Shown: positions 8,333 through 18,256, counted from the first letter of the stretch. The stretch is 64,000 nt of DNA from an uncultured Bacteroidales bacterium (GCA_947303085.1 CAMYXP010000009.1:1-64000), one strand, 5' to 3'. Notes: generated by a model from the letters alone, not told the origin. A program made the numbers and translations.

Positions 8333-9802
8333 TTATTTCTTGATGTTTTTCAGTGAAGAGAAAACCAAATCCTTTATCTCATTGTAATTCAATAGCTTAG
8401 TGATAAATGCAATGATGACACAAGCGGATGCAGCAATCCCAAATGACGCCCACCAATTGATTGCCAGTGTTGTTGAAAGATAGGATATCAGGCTTATCAG
8501 GATTAGGAAGGATGCCAGACGGAGCCAGAAAATGTTGCCAAGTTTGAGTTTGAAGATGTTTTTGGCAATAAAGAATTGTATCACGCAGGTGACAAACTGC
8601 ACGCTGAGACTGGTGAACGCGGCGCCAACTGCTTGAAAATGGGGGATAAACAAGAAGTTTAATGCGAGGTTTAATACCACGCCACAGCCTGCTACAATAT
8701 TCAGCTGCTTGAGGTTTCCGTTGGCGGTAAGTAGGGTTCCGAATATGTAAGTTATTGATATTGAGACAAAACTGCCCATCAAAATCTTCAAAATGGTGGA
8801 TGCTTCTTCGTTGCTTTGTTCAGGATACATGATTTCCATGAAGTTGTGACTGTAGAAAATGCACAGCACCGCTATGATGCAAGTCATGGATAGCATGATG
8901 CTAAACGATTGTTTTACAAGGCCTTGCAAATCTTCTTTTTCTTTGATTATTGCTGCAAATAATGGCAGAAGAATCACTGAGAAAAGGTAGGAGATGTTGT
9001 TTCCGGCATCGAAAAGTCGCCATGCTTTAGCATAAACGCCAGCTTGTGACGCGGCTATGTCTTCAGGAAGCAAACGTTCAATCAAAACAGGCTCAAGGCG
9101 GTTGTAAAAACTCATCAGAAGCACCAGAAGAGCGTAAGGAAGGCTCTTTTTGATGATTATTATCACAAACGGGATGTTGATTCTTATGGTCAGTTTGCCC
9201 GTGTGTTTCAATACTATAGCTATCGCGATGCCGAGTGTGATGACATAGGAAGCCGTCTGTGCGTAGATGTAGGTATAAACGTTGAAATATTCTTTGGGGA
9301 AGAATCCCGACCAAAGCATGAAGCTGCAAATCAAAATCATAAGTATTCGGTCGAGCACCGAAAGCATGCTGTCGGTCTTGAATAGGAGCAGTGCTGAGAT
9401 ATTCGATCTGACATATAAAATGAATGACAGCAAAACTTGGTTAATGCCAACAATAGCGAGCAGTTTCAGCTGCTCGCCGCGATATCCTATCAGCCATCCG
9501 AGGATGAAAATCACAAGGAAATATAGCACTGTGAGAAGTATCTTGGCTTGTGATATGCCTACAAAATGCTTGGATAGCAGCTGATTGTTCTGCGCTATGT
9601 TGCGGTTGTTGAAATTGGTCAGACCGAGGTCGAGCAATATATAAAAAAGGTAGGAGAATTGTGAGATGGCGAGATAAAGTCCGTAGGATGTGTCACCAAC
9701 GAGATTCTGGACGGCAACATCGATGCCCAAAATCCAGAACGGCTTTATCAAAAGATTGATAAAAAGTAAAAAAATTATATTTTTTAAAAACTTCTTATTC
9801 AT
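8333..9802 (-). CDS. Oligosaccharide flippase family protein (Wzx-like, MOP superfamily)
   Basis: 489 residues with about 12-14 hydrophobic helices across the whole length and the N-terminal signature of polysaccharide translocases (FLLFINLLIKPFWILGI, then VQNLVGDTSYGLYLAISQFS). It would flip undecaprenyl-linked repeat units across the inner membrane before Wzy and Wzz act, which matches its neighbours. I prefer the ATG at 9802 (MNKKFLKN) to an upstream in-frame start at 9823. Notably there are no glycosyltransferases next to these three genes, so the substrate sugars are made elsewhere. Confidence 0.86.
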   Translation of the reverse strand: MNKKFLKNIIFLLFINLLIKPFWILGIDVAVQNLVGDTSYGLYLAISQFSYLFYILLDLGLTNFNNRNIAQNNQLLSKHFVGISQAKILLTVLYFLVIFILGWLIGYRGEQLKLLAIVGINQVLLSFILYVRSNISALLLFKTDSMLSVLDRILMILICSFMLWSGFFPKEYFNVYTYIYAQTASYVITLGIAIAIVLKHTGKLTIRINIPFVIIIIKKSLPYALLVLLMSFYNRLEPVLIERLLPEDIAASQAGVYAKAWRLFDAGNNISYLFSVILLPLFAAIIKEKEDLQGLVKQSFSIMLSMTCIIAVLCIFYSHNFMEIMYPEQSNEEASTILKILMGSFVSISITYIFGTLLTANGNLKQLNIVAGCGVVLNLALNFLFIPHFQAVGAAFTSLSVQFVTCVIQFFIAKNIFKLKLGNIFWLRLASFLILISLISYLSTTLAINWWASFGIAASACVIIAFITKLLNYNEIKDLVFSSLKNIKK

Positions 9803-9901
9803 CACTATTCCACACAAACTCAACGAAATATGAGTGTTTTTATTGTATAATAATCAGCAAAAAATTGCGTTACAAAAATAGTGTATTTTGAAATATTTTC
9901 G

Positions 9902-9909
9902 TATATTTG
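9902..9909 (+). promoter_or_regulatory. -7 box of the relA-like gene
   Basis: TATATTTG, 19 bases before the TTG start at 9929. No convincing TTG at the usual upstream distance. Confidence 0.6.
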
Positions 9910-9928
9910 CACCTTAAAAATTTAAAAA

Positions 9929-12106
9929 TTGAAAAATTATTCGGAGAACGAAATATTAGAGATTGAGAGATCGTATGAGGAGCTGATTCAGCTGGTGGGC
10001 GAGACGATGACGTTGGAAGAGGTCGGATTTATTGGTAAAGCCTACGATTTGTGCTGTTCGAAATACGATGGCATGAGGATGCGTTCGGGTAAACCGATGA
10101 TGCTTCATGTGCTTGAAGTCGCTAAGATTTGTTACTCCGAGATGGGCATGCACAGTAAGACTATTGTTTGTGCGTTGCTTCACAATATCACTAAAGTAAC
10201 AGATGTCACTTTTGATGAGATAAAAGAGCAGTTTGGCGAGCGTGTCGTATTGATACTCAGAGGTTTAGTGAAGGTGATGTCGTTGAACATGTCGCAGATT
10301 TCCACACAGTCGGATACATTCAGGAAACTTTTCCTTTCGATGATTGAAGACATCAGGGTGGTGATGCTGATTATAGCGCACTGCCTTTGCAACTGCCGCA
10401 ATCAGGGTGATATTGACGCTTCACATGATAAATTCTTTGAAATCACAAAATATCTTGTTATTCCGATAGTTCATCGTCTGGGTCTTTACAACATCAAAAA
10501 AGACATGGAAGAGGCGGTGATGATTTTTGAAAATCCTAAGGAATACAAGGAAATCAAGGATAAAATCAGTGTGTCGCACGTGGCGCAGGAAGAGAAGATG
10601 GCTAATTTTCTGCTTCCGATTCGTCGTGAGCTGGCCGCAAGCGGTGTCGATTATACAATAAAATGGCGTACCAAGTCGATTCCATCGATTTTTGCCAAGA
10701 TGAAGGCTCAAAATGTGCCTTTTGAACAAGTTTACGACCTTTTCGCAGTCAGAATTATTATCAATAACTCGAAAAAATCGACGGAGCAGGCAGATTGTTG
10801 GAAAGTTTATTCCATCGTTACAAATCTGTATCAGCCTAATCCTCAACGACTTAGGGACTGGATTACAAAACCGAAGGCATCGGGATACGAGTCGTTGCAC
10901 ACGACAGTGAAAAACGGAGTTGATTGGGTAGAGGTACAGATTCGTACGCAACGCATGGACGAGGTGGCGGAGAAAGGCAACGCCTCGCACTGGTCGTATA
11001 AGAGCAGCGGCGACAAGCGTCAGACCGCCGATGAGTGGCTGAACCAGATCAGAGGTATTCTGGAAGCCACGGACCAATTGGATTTCAATCCGTTAGACGA
11101 TAAACGTGCAGCCAAGGGCAAATCGGATAAGATATATGTCATCACGCCGCAAGGGGAGGTGAAACAGCTTCCTTTAGGCTCCACAATCCTTGATTTTGCT
11201 TTTGAAGTGCACACACAGGTCGGCAGTCACTGCATCGGGGCGCGAGTGAACGGCAAGATGCAGCCGATTCGTTATGTTTTAAGCAATGGCGACCGTGTGG
11301 AGATTCAGATAAGCAAGAAACAGACGCCGAAAGCCGACTGGCTGGGTTATGTCAACACAGAGAAGGCAAAATCGAAGATCAGAAGGTTTTTGAAAGACGA
11401 GGAGATGAAGGAGGCTGAGCTAGGCAGTTCGATTTTCCACAGAAAGCTCAAAAACTGGAAAATCTTATTTAACGATAAGGTTTTCAATGAGTTACTGAAA
11501 GAATACGATTGTGATTCAGGCATAGAGTTTTATCATAAGATAGCCACTGATCAAATTGACCTCGTTGATATGAAGGCGTTTATTTTGGCGCATACCGAGG
11601 AAAAAGAGATTCGTCAGGAGAGGGTGGATGAGGAGGTTAAGAAAGACAAACCTATTGAAAATGAGAGCGATGCGATGAGCATTGGTGTCAACATCAACGG
11701 TTTTGCCTTTAAGATGGCGAAGTGCTGCAATCCTATCCCGGGCGACAAAGTGTGTGGTTTTGTGAATGTCGGCGGAGGCATCACCATTCACCGTATCGAC
11801 TGTAAGAACGCCGTCGCAATGAAGAAACGTTATCCTTATCGTCTCGTCGATGTGAAATGGCAGGGTGATGTGCCTTCGAGAGCCACTATCAAGGTGGTCG
11901 CTAAAGACAGTTTCGGCATCCTCAGCGATATCACTGAAGTGATGAAACAAATGGAAATCAATATCATAGATGCTTCAATGGGAACCAGAAACGGTCTTTA
12001 TGAAGGTCGTTTTGTGGTGCATGTGTCGAGCGTGAATTACCTTGAGCAGCTCATTCGCAAGCTGCGTGCCTTGGCAAATGTCAATGAGGTGCAGCGAATT
12101 GATTGA
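9929..12106 (+). CDS. relA: RelA-like (p)ppGpp synthetase with degenerate hydrolase domain
   Basis: 725 residues in the RelA/SpoT order: HD hydrolase-like domain (about 30-190), synthetase (about 235-360), TGS (about 393-455), conserved Cys region (MAKCCNPIPGD) and C-terminal ACT. Synthetase residues are intact (D270 in VYDLFAVR, GYESLH, E335 in VEVQIRT). The hydrolase site is not: LLHDVVED of active enzymes reads LLHNITKV (D to N86, E to K89, D to V90) and LADRLHN reads IAHCLCN (D to H151). H60 and H85 remain. The protein should make but not degrade (p)ppGpp and needs a separate hydrolase elsewhere. Start is TTG at 9929; the next ATG (codon 27) would remove conserved sequence. Confidence 0.9.
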   Translation: MKNYSENEILEIERSYEELIQLVGETMTLEEVGFIGKAYDLCCSKYDGMRMRSGKPMMLHVLEVAKICYSEMGMHSKTIVCALLHNITKVTDVTFDEIKEQFGERVVLILRGLVKVMSLNMSQISTQSDTFRKLFLSMIEDIRVVMLIIAHCLCNCRNQGDIDASHDKFFEITKYLVIPIVHRLGLYNIKKDMEEAVMIFENPKEYKEIKDKISVSHVAQEEKMANFLLPIRRELAASGVDYTIKWRTKSIPSIFAKMKAQNVPFEQVYDLFAVRIIINNSKKSTEQADCWKVYSIVTNLYQPNPQRLRDWITKPKASGYESLHTTVKNGVDWVEVQIRTQRMDEVAEKGNASHWSYKSSGDKRQTADEWLNQIRGILEATDQLDFNPLDDKRAAKGKSDKIYVITPQGEVKQLPLGSTILDFAFEVHTQVGSHCIGARVNGKMQPIRYVLSNGDRVEIQISKKQTPKADWLGYVNTEKAKSKIRRFLKDEEMKEAELGSSIFHRKLKNWKILFNDKVFNELLKEYDCDSGIEFYHKIATDQIDLVDMKAFILAHTEEKEIRQERVDEEVKKDKPIENESDAMSIGVNINGFAFKMAKCCNPIPGDKVCGFVNVGGGITIHRIDCKNAVAMKKRYPYRLVDVKWQGDVPSRATIKVVAKDSFGILSDITEVMKQMEINIIDASMGTRNGLYEGRFVVHVSSVNYLEQLIRKLRALANVNEVQRID

Positions 12107-12117
12107 TAATCAATCAT
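12098..12117. terminator. Weak hairpin between convergent relA-like and desulfidase genes
   Basis: GATTGAT (12101-12107) and ATCAATC (12109-12115) form a short AT-rich stem that covers both stop codons. No T-run of note, so terminator activity is uncertain. Confidence 0.25.
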
Positions 12118-13388
12118 TTAGTCATAATGTCGATAATCTCGGTGTCGGTTTCTTTCATGCCGATTGAGCCGACCAGTCCGACGTTGTTGATGGTGTCTTC
12201 GATGTCGCATCCGACTATGCCGTCGCCAGCCTCAAACTGTTGTCCGTTTTTGTACATGTAATATCCGAGAATGCCAGATTCCACTGATGCTGCGATTTTT
12301 GCTGCGCATGATGCCTTGGCACCGTCGCAGATGATGCCTGAGACGGTCACGACGGCGTTTGTGAGCGTATGTTCGATGACGTCGAGGCTCTCGCCGAGGA
12401 GATAGGCAATGCCGCATGCCGCTGCGCAACCTGCGCTGACGGCTCCGCAATAAGCCGAGAGACGTCCGATGCGTGTCTTCTGGTGGATGGCGGTGAGGTT
12501 GGAAACGACCAAAGCGCGGTAAAGTCGGTCGTCGTCGATGTTGTATTCTTCTGCGTAGGCTATGACTGGCATCGACACCGTAAGTCCTTGATTACCACTG
12601 CCTGAGTTGATGATGACAGGCAGTTCGCAGCCGTTCATGCGGGCGTCGGAGCCTGCTGCAGCGCGTGCTTTTGCCTTAACTTTGATGTCGTCGCCGTAAT
12701 ATTTCAGTAAGGTGCTGCCGATATTGGCGCCCCAGTTGTTTTTCAAGCCTTCGTCGGAGATGGCTTTGTTATATTGGATTTGTCTTCCGATAACCTCTTT
12801 AATGTCTTGAATATCAACGCTATCCGCAAAATCGACTATGCCTGCGATACTGAGGCAGGTGCGGTCGGTGAGCTCCTTGGAAGGTTTGCTTATAGTCTCG
12901 CTCTCGAAAAGCACCTCGTTGTCTTTCTGGATATGAACGATATTGGTGTGGAATCCGCAAATCCTCACGTCGGCGTGGTGTTCGCCGCTGTAGGCTATCA
13001 CTGTGACGTCGAGCTGGTCGCGGCACACTATATGTTTCACAATGATAGGGGTGGAGGCGAGATAATCCTCGGTCTTTTTCTTCTGTTCCGGTGTCACGTT
13101 AGCAATCACTTCGAGGGCTTTGTCGGGGTTTCCGGCAACGATTCCTACGGCCACAGCGGCTTTTATGCCCTTCATTCCGTTGGTGTTAGGCACTATGACG
13201 CTTTTGACGTTTTTGATGATGTTGCCGCTCGCGAGAACCTCAACGCGGTCGGGTTTTGCGCCAAGCACCTGATTTGCTTTTGCAGCTGCGTATGCCAGAC
13301 AAATAGGCTCGGTACAGCCCATGGCAGGAACCAACTCTTCTTTTAAGATGTTGATATACAATTGATAACGTGAATCTGACTTGTTCAT
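12114..13388 (-). CDS. L-cysteine desulfidase family protein (UPF0597, CyuA/YhaM-like)
   Basis: 424 residues, usual length. Distinctive motifs: VPAMGCTEPICLAYAAAK (about 16-33), GSGNQGLTVSMP and a Cys-rich region (SAYCGAVSAGCAAACGIAYL, then ICDGAKASCAAKI). Enzymes of this family use a [4Fe-4S] cluster to break L-cysteine into pyruvate, ammonia and sulfide; some relatives are serine dehydratase-like. The Cys in GCTEP and those near the C terminus are likely cluster ligands. Last gene of a five-gene leftward operon, six bases after the TPR protein. In an amino-acid fermenter it would supply pyruvate and sulfide. Confidence 0.88.
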   Translation of the reverse strand: MNKSDSRYQLYINILKEELVPAMGCTEPICLAYAAAKANQVLGAKPDRVEVLASGNIIKNVKSVIVPNTNGMKGIKAAVAVGIVAGNPDKALEVIANVTPEQKKKTEDYLASTPIIVKHIVCRDQLDVTVIAYSGEHHADVRICGFHTNIVHIQKDNEVLFESETISKPSKELTDRTCLSIAGIVDFADSVDIQDIKEVIGRQIQYNKAISDEGLKNNWGANIGSTLLKYYGDDIKVKAKARAAAGSDARMNGCELPVIINSGSGNQGLTVSMPVIAYAEEYNIDDDRLYRALVVSNLTAIHQKTRIGRLSAYCGAVSAGCAAACGIAYLLGESLDVIEHTLTNAVVTVSGIICDGAKASCAAKIAASVESGILGYYMYKNGQQFEAGDGIVGCDIEDTINNVGLVGSIGMKETDTEIIDIMTK

Positions 13389-13394
13389 TTTTAT

Positions 13395-15422
13395 TTAGTT
13401 ATCTTTAGTTATTTCCATTGAAATGATTTCCACGTCGCCGTTTTCTGGATAAATCTCAATCCAGTTGTTGTCTTCGCTAAACCACTTGTATTGAGAGCCT
13501 ATGCGTACGATGAAATCGTTGTATTCGTCGTTTTGTTGAAGTCTTACAGTGAAACTGCCGTTTTCTTTCGCTCCGTTGCCGTAAGTAATGTACATTATAA
13601 ACGGTTTGTCGCTCAGATTCTTGGCTTTTATAGCGATGTAGTTGCTACGTCTTACTGCTATGTCAATCGGTTGAAAATCAATGCGTTTTGACTCGTTAGA
13701 TTTTATCGACAAGCTCTTTGGAACGAGTTCCATAATCTTATTCGCCTTCAAAATATCGCCTATTTCCTTTATTTTTCGGGCAGGATAAGGATTGCCGGTG
13801 TTCACGTTGATTGCCTTGGTATAGAAATCGATAGCCTTGTCGTAATTCTTTGATTTAAACTGTGTGTCGCCTTGTGTAATGAAGCTATTGTATTCATCTT
13901 CAAGGGCTTGCAGGCGAAGATTCTCCTTCTGCTTAGCCAGTGTGAGCTGACGTGTAGCCTGTTCGTCGCCAGGTTTGTTAGCCAATGCTGTGTTATACTG
14001 TTTTATTGCTTCAGCGAAATTTTCTCTTTCAAGAGCAAAGTCGCCTAAGCCCATGGCTTTGTTGTAGTTTTCTTGTTTCTGGCGCTGCATTTCCTCATAA
14101 TAACCAGCAATCACGCCAAGTTTCTGTGTCGCGGTGGCATTGTTAGGGTCAAGGACGAGAACTTGGTTGAATGTTTGTTCAGCGTCGGCATATTTTTTGT
14201 CTGTAATCTGTTGATTACCAGTGGTTATGAGGTTTTGTATCTGTGCTTTGCGCTGTTTCTCAGCTTCGATGGCGGCGAGGCGTTCCTGTTCTTTGCGTTG
14301 CTGTTCGAGATACAGAATCATGTCTTCGGCGTTCTTTTTCTTTGACAGCGCTTCGGCATTATTTGGCTTGAGTTCCAATGCGTTAACGTAGAAGGAGAGG
14401 GCTAATTCATAATTCTTGATCTCTTCGGCATTAGCACCTTTTTGCATATAGTTGGCGAAATCGCTGTCAAGTTTGGCCTTGTCGTTCTGAATCTTTTTAT
14501 ATTCAGAGCTATTCACTATTTCGTCGATACGGACAATCATGCCCGAAGCGTACGGATCGTCTGGAATTACTGATAAAGCCGCTTGATAAGCTGTTTTTGC
14601 CAGGGCATACGACTGATCTTCATACAGCACGTCGGCTTCGTTTATTTTTGCCTCATATCTGTCGGAAATGTCTTTTTTAGTCTGAAGCTCTTTTATCTTG
14701 TCGGCCAGCTCCTTGTCGTTAGGAAAAATCTGCAAAGCTTGCTGGTAAGCCTCTATTGCTTCGGCATATTTTTTTCTTAAAGTAAATTCTTGACCTTGTG
14801 CATTAAGTCTATCAAACTCAGATACTTTAGTATTGTATGCCTCTTTCTTGTTTTTAGCGTTTTGATACTTCTCGTTGACGGCAGTATTGTTTGGATAAAG
14901 CTTCAATGCCGACTCATATTGCATGACGGCTTCGGCGTATTTTTCGCTTTTCATAAGTCTGTCGCCGACAGCCACCATCTCGTTAAATGAGTTCAGTTTG
15001 TCTTTTTCATCCTTTAAAATTGTGGATATTTCCGACTTTTTTTCAAGGGCATATTCATCTTTCGGATAAATCTTAAGGGCTTTGTTGTATTCGGCCAAGG
15101 CTTTTTCCAATTCGCTGTTAGCGTAGTAATTATCAGCTTTATCGATATATTCGAAGAAGCGCTCTTCTTTCTGGTTCTCCTCTTGAATTTTTTGGAGAGT
15201 AGTGTTCAATTTGTTTTTGGCATTAGCATCTTTTGGACGTAAACGCAAAGCCTCCTGATAGTACGTTTTAGCTTTGATATATTCCTTTTTCGCGAATTCC
15301 TTGTCGCCCGACGACATCAATGACTGGAAAGTAGGGGCTTTCTCCTGTGCGTAGACGTAATTTGTTGAAACACAAAGAATTCCAAATGATAAAATGAAAA
15401 TATATTTTATTAAATTCCGCAT
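13395..15422 (-). CDS. Secreted tetratricopeptide-repeat protein
   Basis: 675 residues. N-terminal signal peptide (about 1-25, ending VYAQE) without a lipobox Cys, so exported to the periplasm. From about 35 to 570 there are roughly a dozen TPR-like units with repeating patterns such as YAEAIEAYQQALQIFPND and lengths of 35-70 residues, several extended by charged coiled coil. The last 110 residues form a beta-rich domain (IDFQPIDIAVRRSNYIAIKA, FMYITYGNGAKENGSFTVRL). A scaffold or complex-assembly role in the envelope is likely, no enzymatic motif is seen. Sits seven bases after the LolD-like gene. Confidence 0.78.
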   Translation of the reverse strand: MRNLIKYIFILSFGILCVSTNYVYAQEKAPTFQSLMSSGDKEFAKKEYIKAKTYYQEALRLRPKDANAKNKLNTTLQKIQEENQKEERFFEYIDKADNYYANSELEKALAEYNKALKIYPKDEYALEKKSEISTILKDEKDKLNSFNEMVAVGDRLMKSEKYAEAVMQYESALKLYPNNTAVNEKYQNAKNKKEAYNTKVSEFDRLNAQGQEFTLRKKYAEAIEAYQQALQIFPNDKELADKIKELQTKKDISDRYEAKINEADVLYEDQSYALAKTAYQAALSVIPDDPYASGMIVRIDEIVNSSEYKKIQNDKAKLDSDFANYMQKGANAEEIKNYELALSFYVNALELKPNNAEALSKKKNAEDMILYLEQQRKEQERLAAIEAEKQRKAQIQNLITTGNQQITDKKYADAEQTFNQVLVLDPNNATATQKLGVIAGYYEEMQRQKQENYNKAMGLGDFALERENFAEAIKQYNTALANKPGDEQATRQLTLAKQKENLRLQALEDEYNSFITQGDTQFKSKNYDKAIDFYTKAINVNTGNPYPARKIKEIGDILKANKIMELVPKSLSIKSNESKRIDFQPIDIAVRRSNYIAIKAKNLSDKPFIMYITYGNGAKENGSFTVRLQQNDEYNDFIVRIGSQYKWFSEDNNWIEIYPENGDVEIISMEITKDN

Positions 15423-15429
15423 TTTCTTA

Positions 15430-16089
15430 CTATTTGTTGCTTTCTATTTTACCGTCTTTAATTGTTAAAGTCCTGTCGGCCATCTTGGCTAAATCAGGGT
15501 TATGTGTTACTATAACGAAAGTTTGGCCGGTTTGTTCTCTTAATTTGAAAAAAAGTTCATGAAGCTCTTTTGCGTTCTGTGAATCGAGGTTTCCTGAAGG
15601 CTCATCGGCGAGTATCACGGCAGGGTCGTTGATGAGTGCACGTGCCACTGCCACACGCTGTTGCTCGCCACCTGAAAGCATCGATGGCTTGTGATTAGCT
15701 CTTTCTGTAAGATTAAGATATTCAAGTAATTGAGCGGCTTTATTTAAAGCATTACTTTTAGATACTCCTGCAATAAAAGCAGGGATACAGATATTCTCCA
15801 AAGCTGTAAATTCAGGCAGCAGATGATGGAATTGGAACACGAAACCGATGTTTTTATTACGGAAAGCGGCAAGAGTTTTCTGGTTCATCTTGCTAACGTT
15901 CTGACTGTTGATAATAACCTCGCCTTTATCAGCTTTTTCGAGTGTTCCGATAATTTGCAGCAATGTTGATTTGCCGGCACCTGATGCGCCCACGATAGTG
16001 ACTATTTCGCCCTTATCTATATGAATATCAATGCCTTTGATAACATTGACATTGCCGAATGATTTATATATTCCTTTAGCTTCAATCAT
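15430..16089 (-). CDS. lolD: LolD-like ABC transporter ATP-binding protein
   Basis: 219 residues, a single ABC ATPase. Walker A GASGAGKS (about 34-41), Q-loop in [17 protein letters not shown], signature LSGGEQQR, Walker [14 protein letters not shown]-loop VTHN. The [15 protein letters not shown] segment is typical of LolD/MacB-type ATPases, which power lipoprotein release to the outer membrane or mechanotransmission. No LolC/E-type permease lies beside it, so its membrane partner must be encoded elsewhere. Its ATG overlaps the stop of the upstream GNAT-like gene by one base. Confidence 0.85.
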   Translation of the reverse strand: MIEAKGIYKSFGNVNVIKGIDIHIDKGEIVTIVGASGAGKSTLLQIIGTLEKADKGEVIINSQNVSKMNQKTLAAFRNKNIGFVFQFHHLLPEFTALENICIPAFIAGVSKSNALNKAAQLLEYLNLTERANHKPSMLSGGEQQRVAVARALINDPAVILADEPSGNLDSQNAKELHELFFKLREQTGQTFVIVTHNPDLAKMADRTLTIKDGKIESNK

Positions 16090-17303
16090 TATTCATCATC
16101 TTTTTTGCCGTTCAACTGCAGTTTCGCTCTTGTGAAAGGCTTGTTTCTGTCGAAAAGATACCTATATGTAATATGTGTCTTGTAAAGTTGCGCTCCGGCT
16201 CTTTCTGCTATTTTGAGCATAGGTGGGTTGAAATCGCCTATCCAATTGAGCTGCAACTCTTTATACTTGAATTTCTTCTTAATTGCCTGTGCTTCGAGTG
16301 AGCAAACGAGTCCTGATTCGAGGCCTTTTTTACGATGCTCGGGCACTATGCCGAATACTAGAGATATTGCGCGGTCGCATATTCTCGCTATCTTGACTCT
16401 CCAAAATATGCGTAAAGCATTGAAACCCTTATTGTTACCGTTTAAACCTTTATAAATCTGATTCAGGTCGATCATCATGAGGAAGAAACCTACGGGTTCG
16501 CCTTTATAATAAGCGAAATGCATAATGCGAGGGTCGATGATGGGTTTCAGGCTGTTTAACAATGCCAGTGCGTGTTGGCGAGTCAGTTTGGCTGTGCCTG
16601 GAATTGAGCCCCAGGCTTTGTTGTATATTGTCAGGAAATCGTCGGCATAGCGGTCTATTTTGCGTTTGTCGAGGATTTCGAAGGAATAATCGGGATTCTG
16701 GTAGATGCGAGCCGCTCTTTCGTGAAGGATAGGGTCGAAGCCGCCGGGGGTGAGGTTACGATGGAATGTCAGCTGCTTAAAATAATCCTTAAAGCCATAA
16801 TTTTCAAAGAGTTGGCTATAATAAGGATAGTTGTAAGGCATGTTGTAAATAGGGTCGGTGAAGCCGTCCACGAGGCAGCCCCAGAAATAGTCGCGATCGC
16901 CAAAGTTTATTGGGCCGTCCATGGCTTCGAAGCCTCTTTCCTGAAGCCAGTTTTTGGCCGCGTCGAAGAGCATGTCGGCCGCTTTTTGGTCGTTGATGCA
17001 GTCGAAGAAGCCGCAGCCGCCGGTTTTTTGTCCGTTTTCCTCGTTTTCGTAGACTCTTGAGGTCATTTCATCGTAGAAAACAGCGATTCTTCCTACTATT
17101 TTGTTGTTTTCGTCGGTCAGATAAAATCTTGTGGCGTCGCCGTGACGGAATAGCTTGTTTTGTTCTTTGTCGAACACTTTTTCCACTTCGCAGTCGAGAG
17201 GTCTGACATAATGCTCGTCATTTTTATACAACTTCGACGGAAATGCAAGCCATTGCTTGATTTCGCGCTTGGTTTTTATCTCGTGAAGTGTGTAATCCGA
17301 CAT
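16089..17303 (-). CDS. GNAT-like acyltransferase family protein of unknown substrate
   Basis: 404 residues. The protein resembles a Bacteroidetes family with a GNAT fold; visible are an N-terminal alpha/beta part ([20 protein letters not shown]), a central part ([20 protein letters not shown]) and a C-terminal half with [15 protein letters not shown] acetyl-CoA-binding features ([17 protein letters not shown], then [20 protein letters not shown]). Substrate unknown. Members have been labelled 'GTP cyclohydrolase' in databases, which the sequence does not support. ATG at 17303 preferred over a TTG one codon earlier. Translationally coupled to the LolD-like gene. Confidence 0.65.
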   Translation of the reverse strand: MSDYTLHEIKTKREIKQWLAFPSKLYKNDEHYVRPLDCEVEKVFDKEQNKLFRHGDATRFYLTDENNKIVGRIAVFYDEMTSRVYENEENGQKTGGCGFFDCINDQKAADMLFDAAKNWLQERGFEAMDGPINFGDRDYFWGCLVDGFTDPIYNMPYNYPYYSQLFENYGFKDYFKQLTFHRNLTPGGFDPILHERAARIYQNPDYSFEILDKRKIDRYADDFLTIYNKAWGSIPGTAKLTRQHALALLNSLKPIIDPRIMHFAYYKGEPVGFFLMMIDLNQIYKGLNGNNKGFNALRIFWRVKIARICDRAISLVFGIVPEHRKKGLESGLVCSLEAQAIKKKFKYKELQLNWIGDFNPPMLKIAERAGAQLYKTHITYRYLFDRNKPFTRAKLQLNGKKDDE

Positions 17304-17315
17304 CAATAAAACTCT

Positions 17316-17546
17316 CTATTTTTCGTTGTGATATGAATCGACTATTTTCAAGGCTTTCTCCAGATCTTCAGCATTTACAAGTAGTTCCGTGCTTTGGTCG
17401 GGATTGCCGTCGGCCCAGCCGATAGTTATGCTTGACTGGAAATTGTTGCGTACGATGCATTGGATGTCCTCCTCCTGCAGCATAGCGGCGATATAATTGG
17501 CTTCAATGTCGGTGCCGATGAACACTGATTCAAATCTGTTTTCCAT
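17316..17546 (-). CDS. DUF2007 family small protein
   Basis: 76 residues, cytoplasmic, no membrane segment. Matches the small DUF2007 fold (VFIGTDIEANYIAAMLQEED, IQCIVRNNF, then a hydrophobic strand and LLVNAEDLEKALKIVD), sometimes called a putative signal-transducing protein because of ferredoxin-like beta-alpha-beta topology related to PII. Function unknown. First gene of the leftward operon ending with the desulfidase; its promoter (17560-17567) overlaps the divergent nth promoter. Confidence 0.75.
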   Translation of the reverse strand: MENRFESVFIGTDIEANYIAAMLQEEDIQCIVRNNFQSSITIGWADGNPDQSTELLVNAEDLEKALKIVDSYHNEK

Positions 17547-17559
17547 AATAAATTTTTTG

Positions 17560-17587
17560 CAAAAATAACAAAAATTATGTAATTTTG
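17560..17587. promoter_or_regulatory. Back-to-back -7 boxes for the divergent DUF2007 operon and nth
   Basis: TATTTTTG on the minus strand (17560-17567) drives the leftward operon; TAATTTTG on the plus strand (17580-17587) drives nth. The two polymerases would occupy overlapping DNA, so the promoters probably compete. Confidence 0.6.
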
Positions 17588-17605
17588 TTGTGAAATTTTA
17601 AAAAA

Positions 17606-18256
17606 ATGAAAAAGATTGATATTCAACGGAAATACGATGCTTTTATAGAGTATTTTGAGAAGGCGATGCCTGTCGCTGAGTCGGAGTTGAAGTTTATGAA
17701 TCCATATCAGCTGGTAGTGGCTGTGATACTTTCGGCTCAGTGTACCGACAAGCGAGTCAATATGACGACGCCGGCTTTTTTTGAGCGTTATCCAGATGCT
17801 AAAACGTTGTCGGAGGCTACGCAAGATGAAGTGTATCAATTGATTAAGTCTATTTCATATCCTAATAACAAGGCAAAGAATCTGATTGGGATGGCAAAGG
17901 GTTTGGTGGCTGATTTTGATGGTGTCGTGCCTGATAATATTGACGATTTGCAGAAATTGCCTGGAGTTGGGAGGAAGACTGCCAACGTGGTTGTGGCTGT
18001 GGCCTATGACAAGCCTGCGATGCCTGTGGATACTCATGTTTTCAGAGTTTCGGCAAGGATTGGCTTGTCACAAAATTCGAAGACGCCGTTTGAGACCGAG
18101 AAGCAGCTTGTGGCGCATATCCCACAAAAGTTGTTGTCGAAGGCGCATCACTGGCTGATTTTACACGGAAGATATGTGTGTTTGGCGAGGAAGCCGAAGT
18201 GCGAAGGATGCGGAATAAAAGAAATTTGTGATTTTTATCAAAAAAACAGCAAATAA
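17606..18256 (+). CDS. nth: Endonuclease III (DNA glycosylase/AP lyase)
   Basis: 216 residues, standard length. Helix-hairpin-helix with catalytic lysine in LPGVGRKTANVV, the essential aspartate in MPVDTHVFRVS, and the C-terminal [4Fe-4S] motif C-x6-C-x2-C-x5-C (CLARKPKCEGCGIKEIC). Removes oxidised pyrimidines in base-excision repair and cleaves the abasic site. Monocistronic, between the divergent promoter pair and recA. Confidence 0.95.
   Translation: MKKIDIQRKYDAFIEYFEKAMPVAESELKFMNPYQLVVAVILSAQCTDKRVNMTTPAFFERYPDAKTLSEATQDEVYQLIKSISYPNNKAKNLIGMAKGLVADFDGVVPDNIDDLQKLPGVGRKTANVVVAVAYDKPAMPVDTHVFRVSARIGLSQNSKTPFETEKQLVAHIPQKLLSKAHHWLILHGRYVCLARKPKCEGCGIKEICDFYQKNSK

Noticed and set aside
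16089..17303. GTP cyclohydrolase
   Set aside because: A label sometimes carried by this family; none of the cyclohydrolase motifs are visible and the protein looks GNAT-like.
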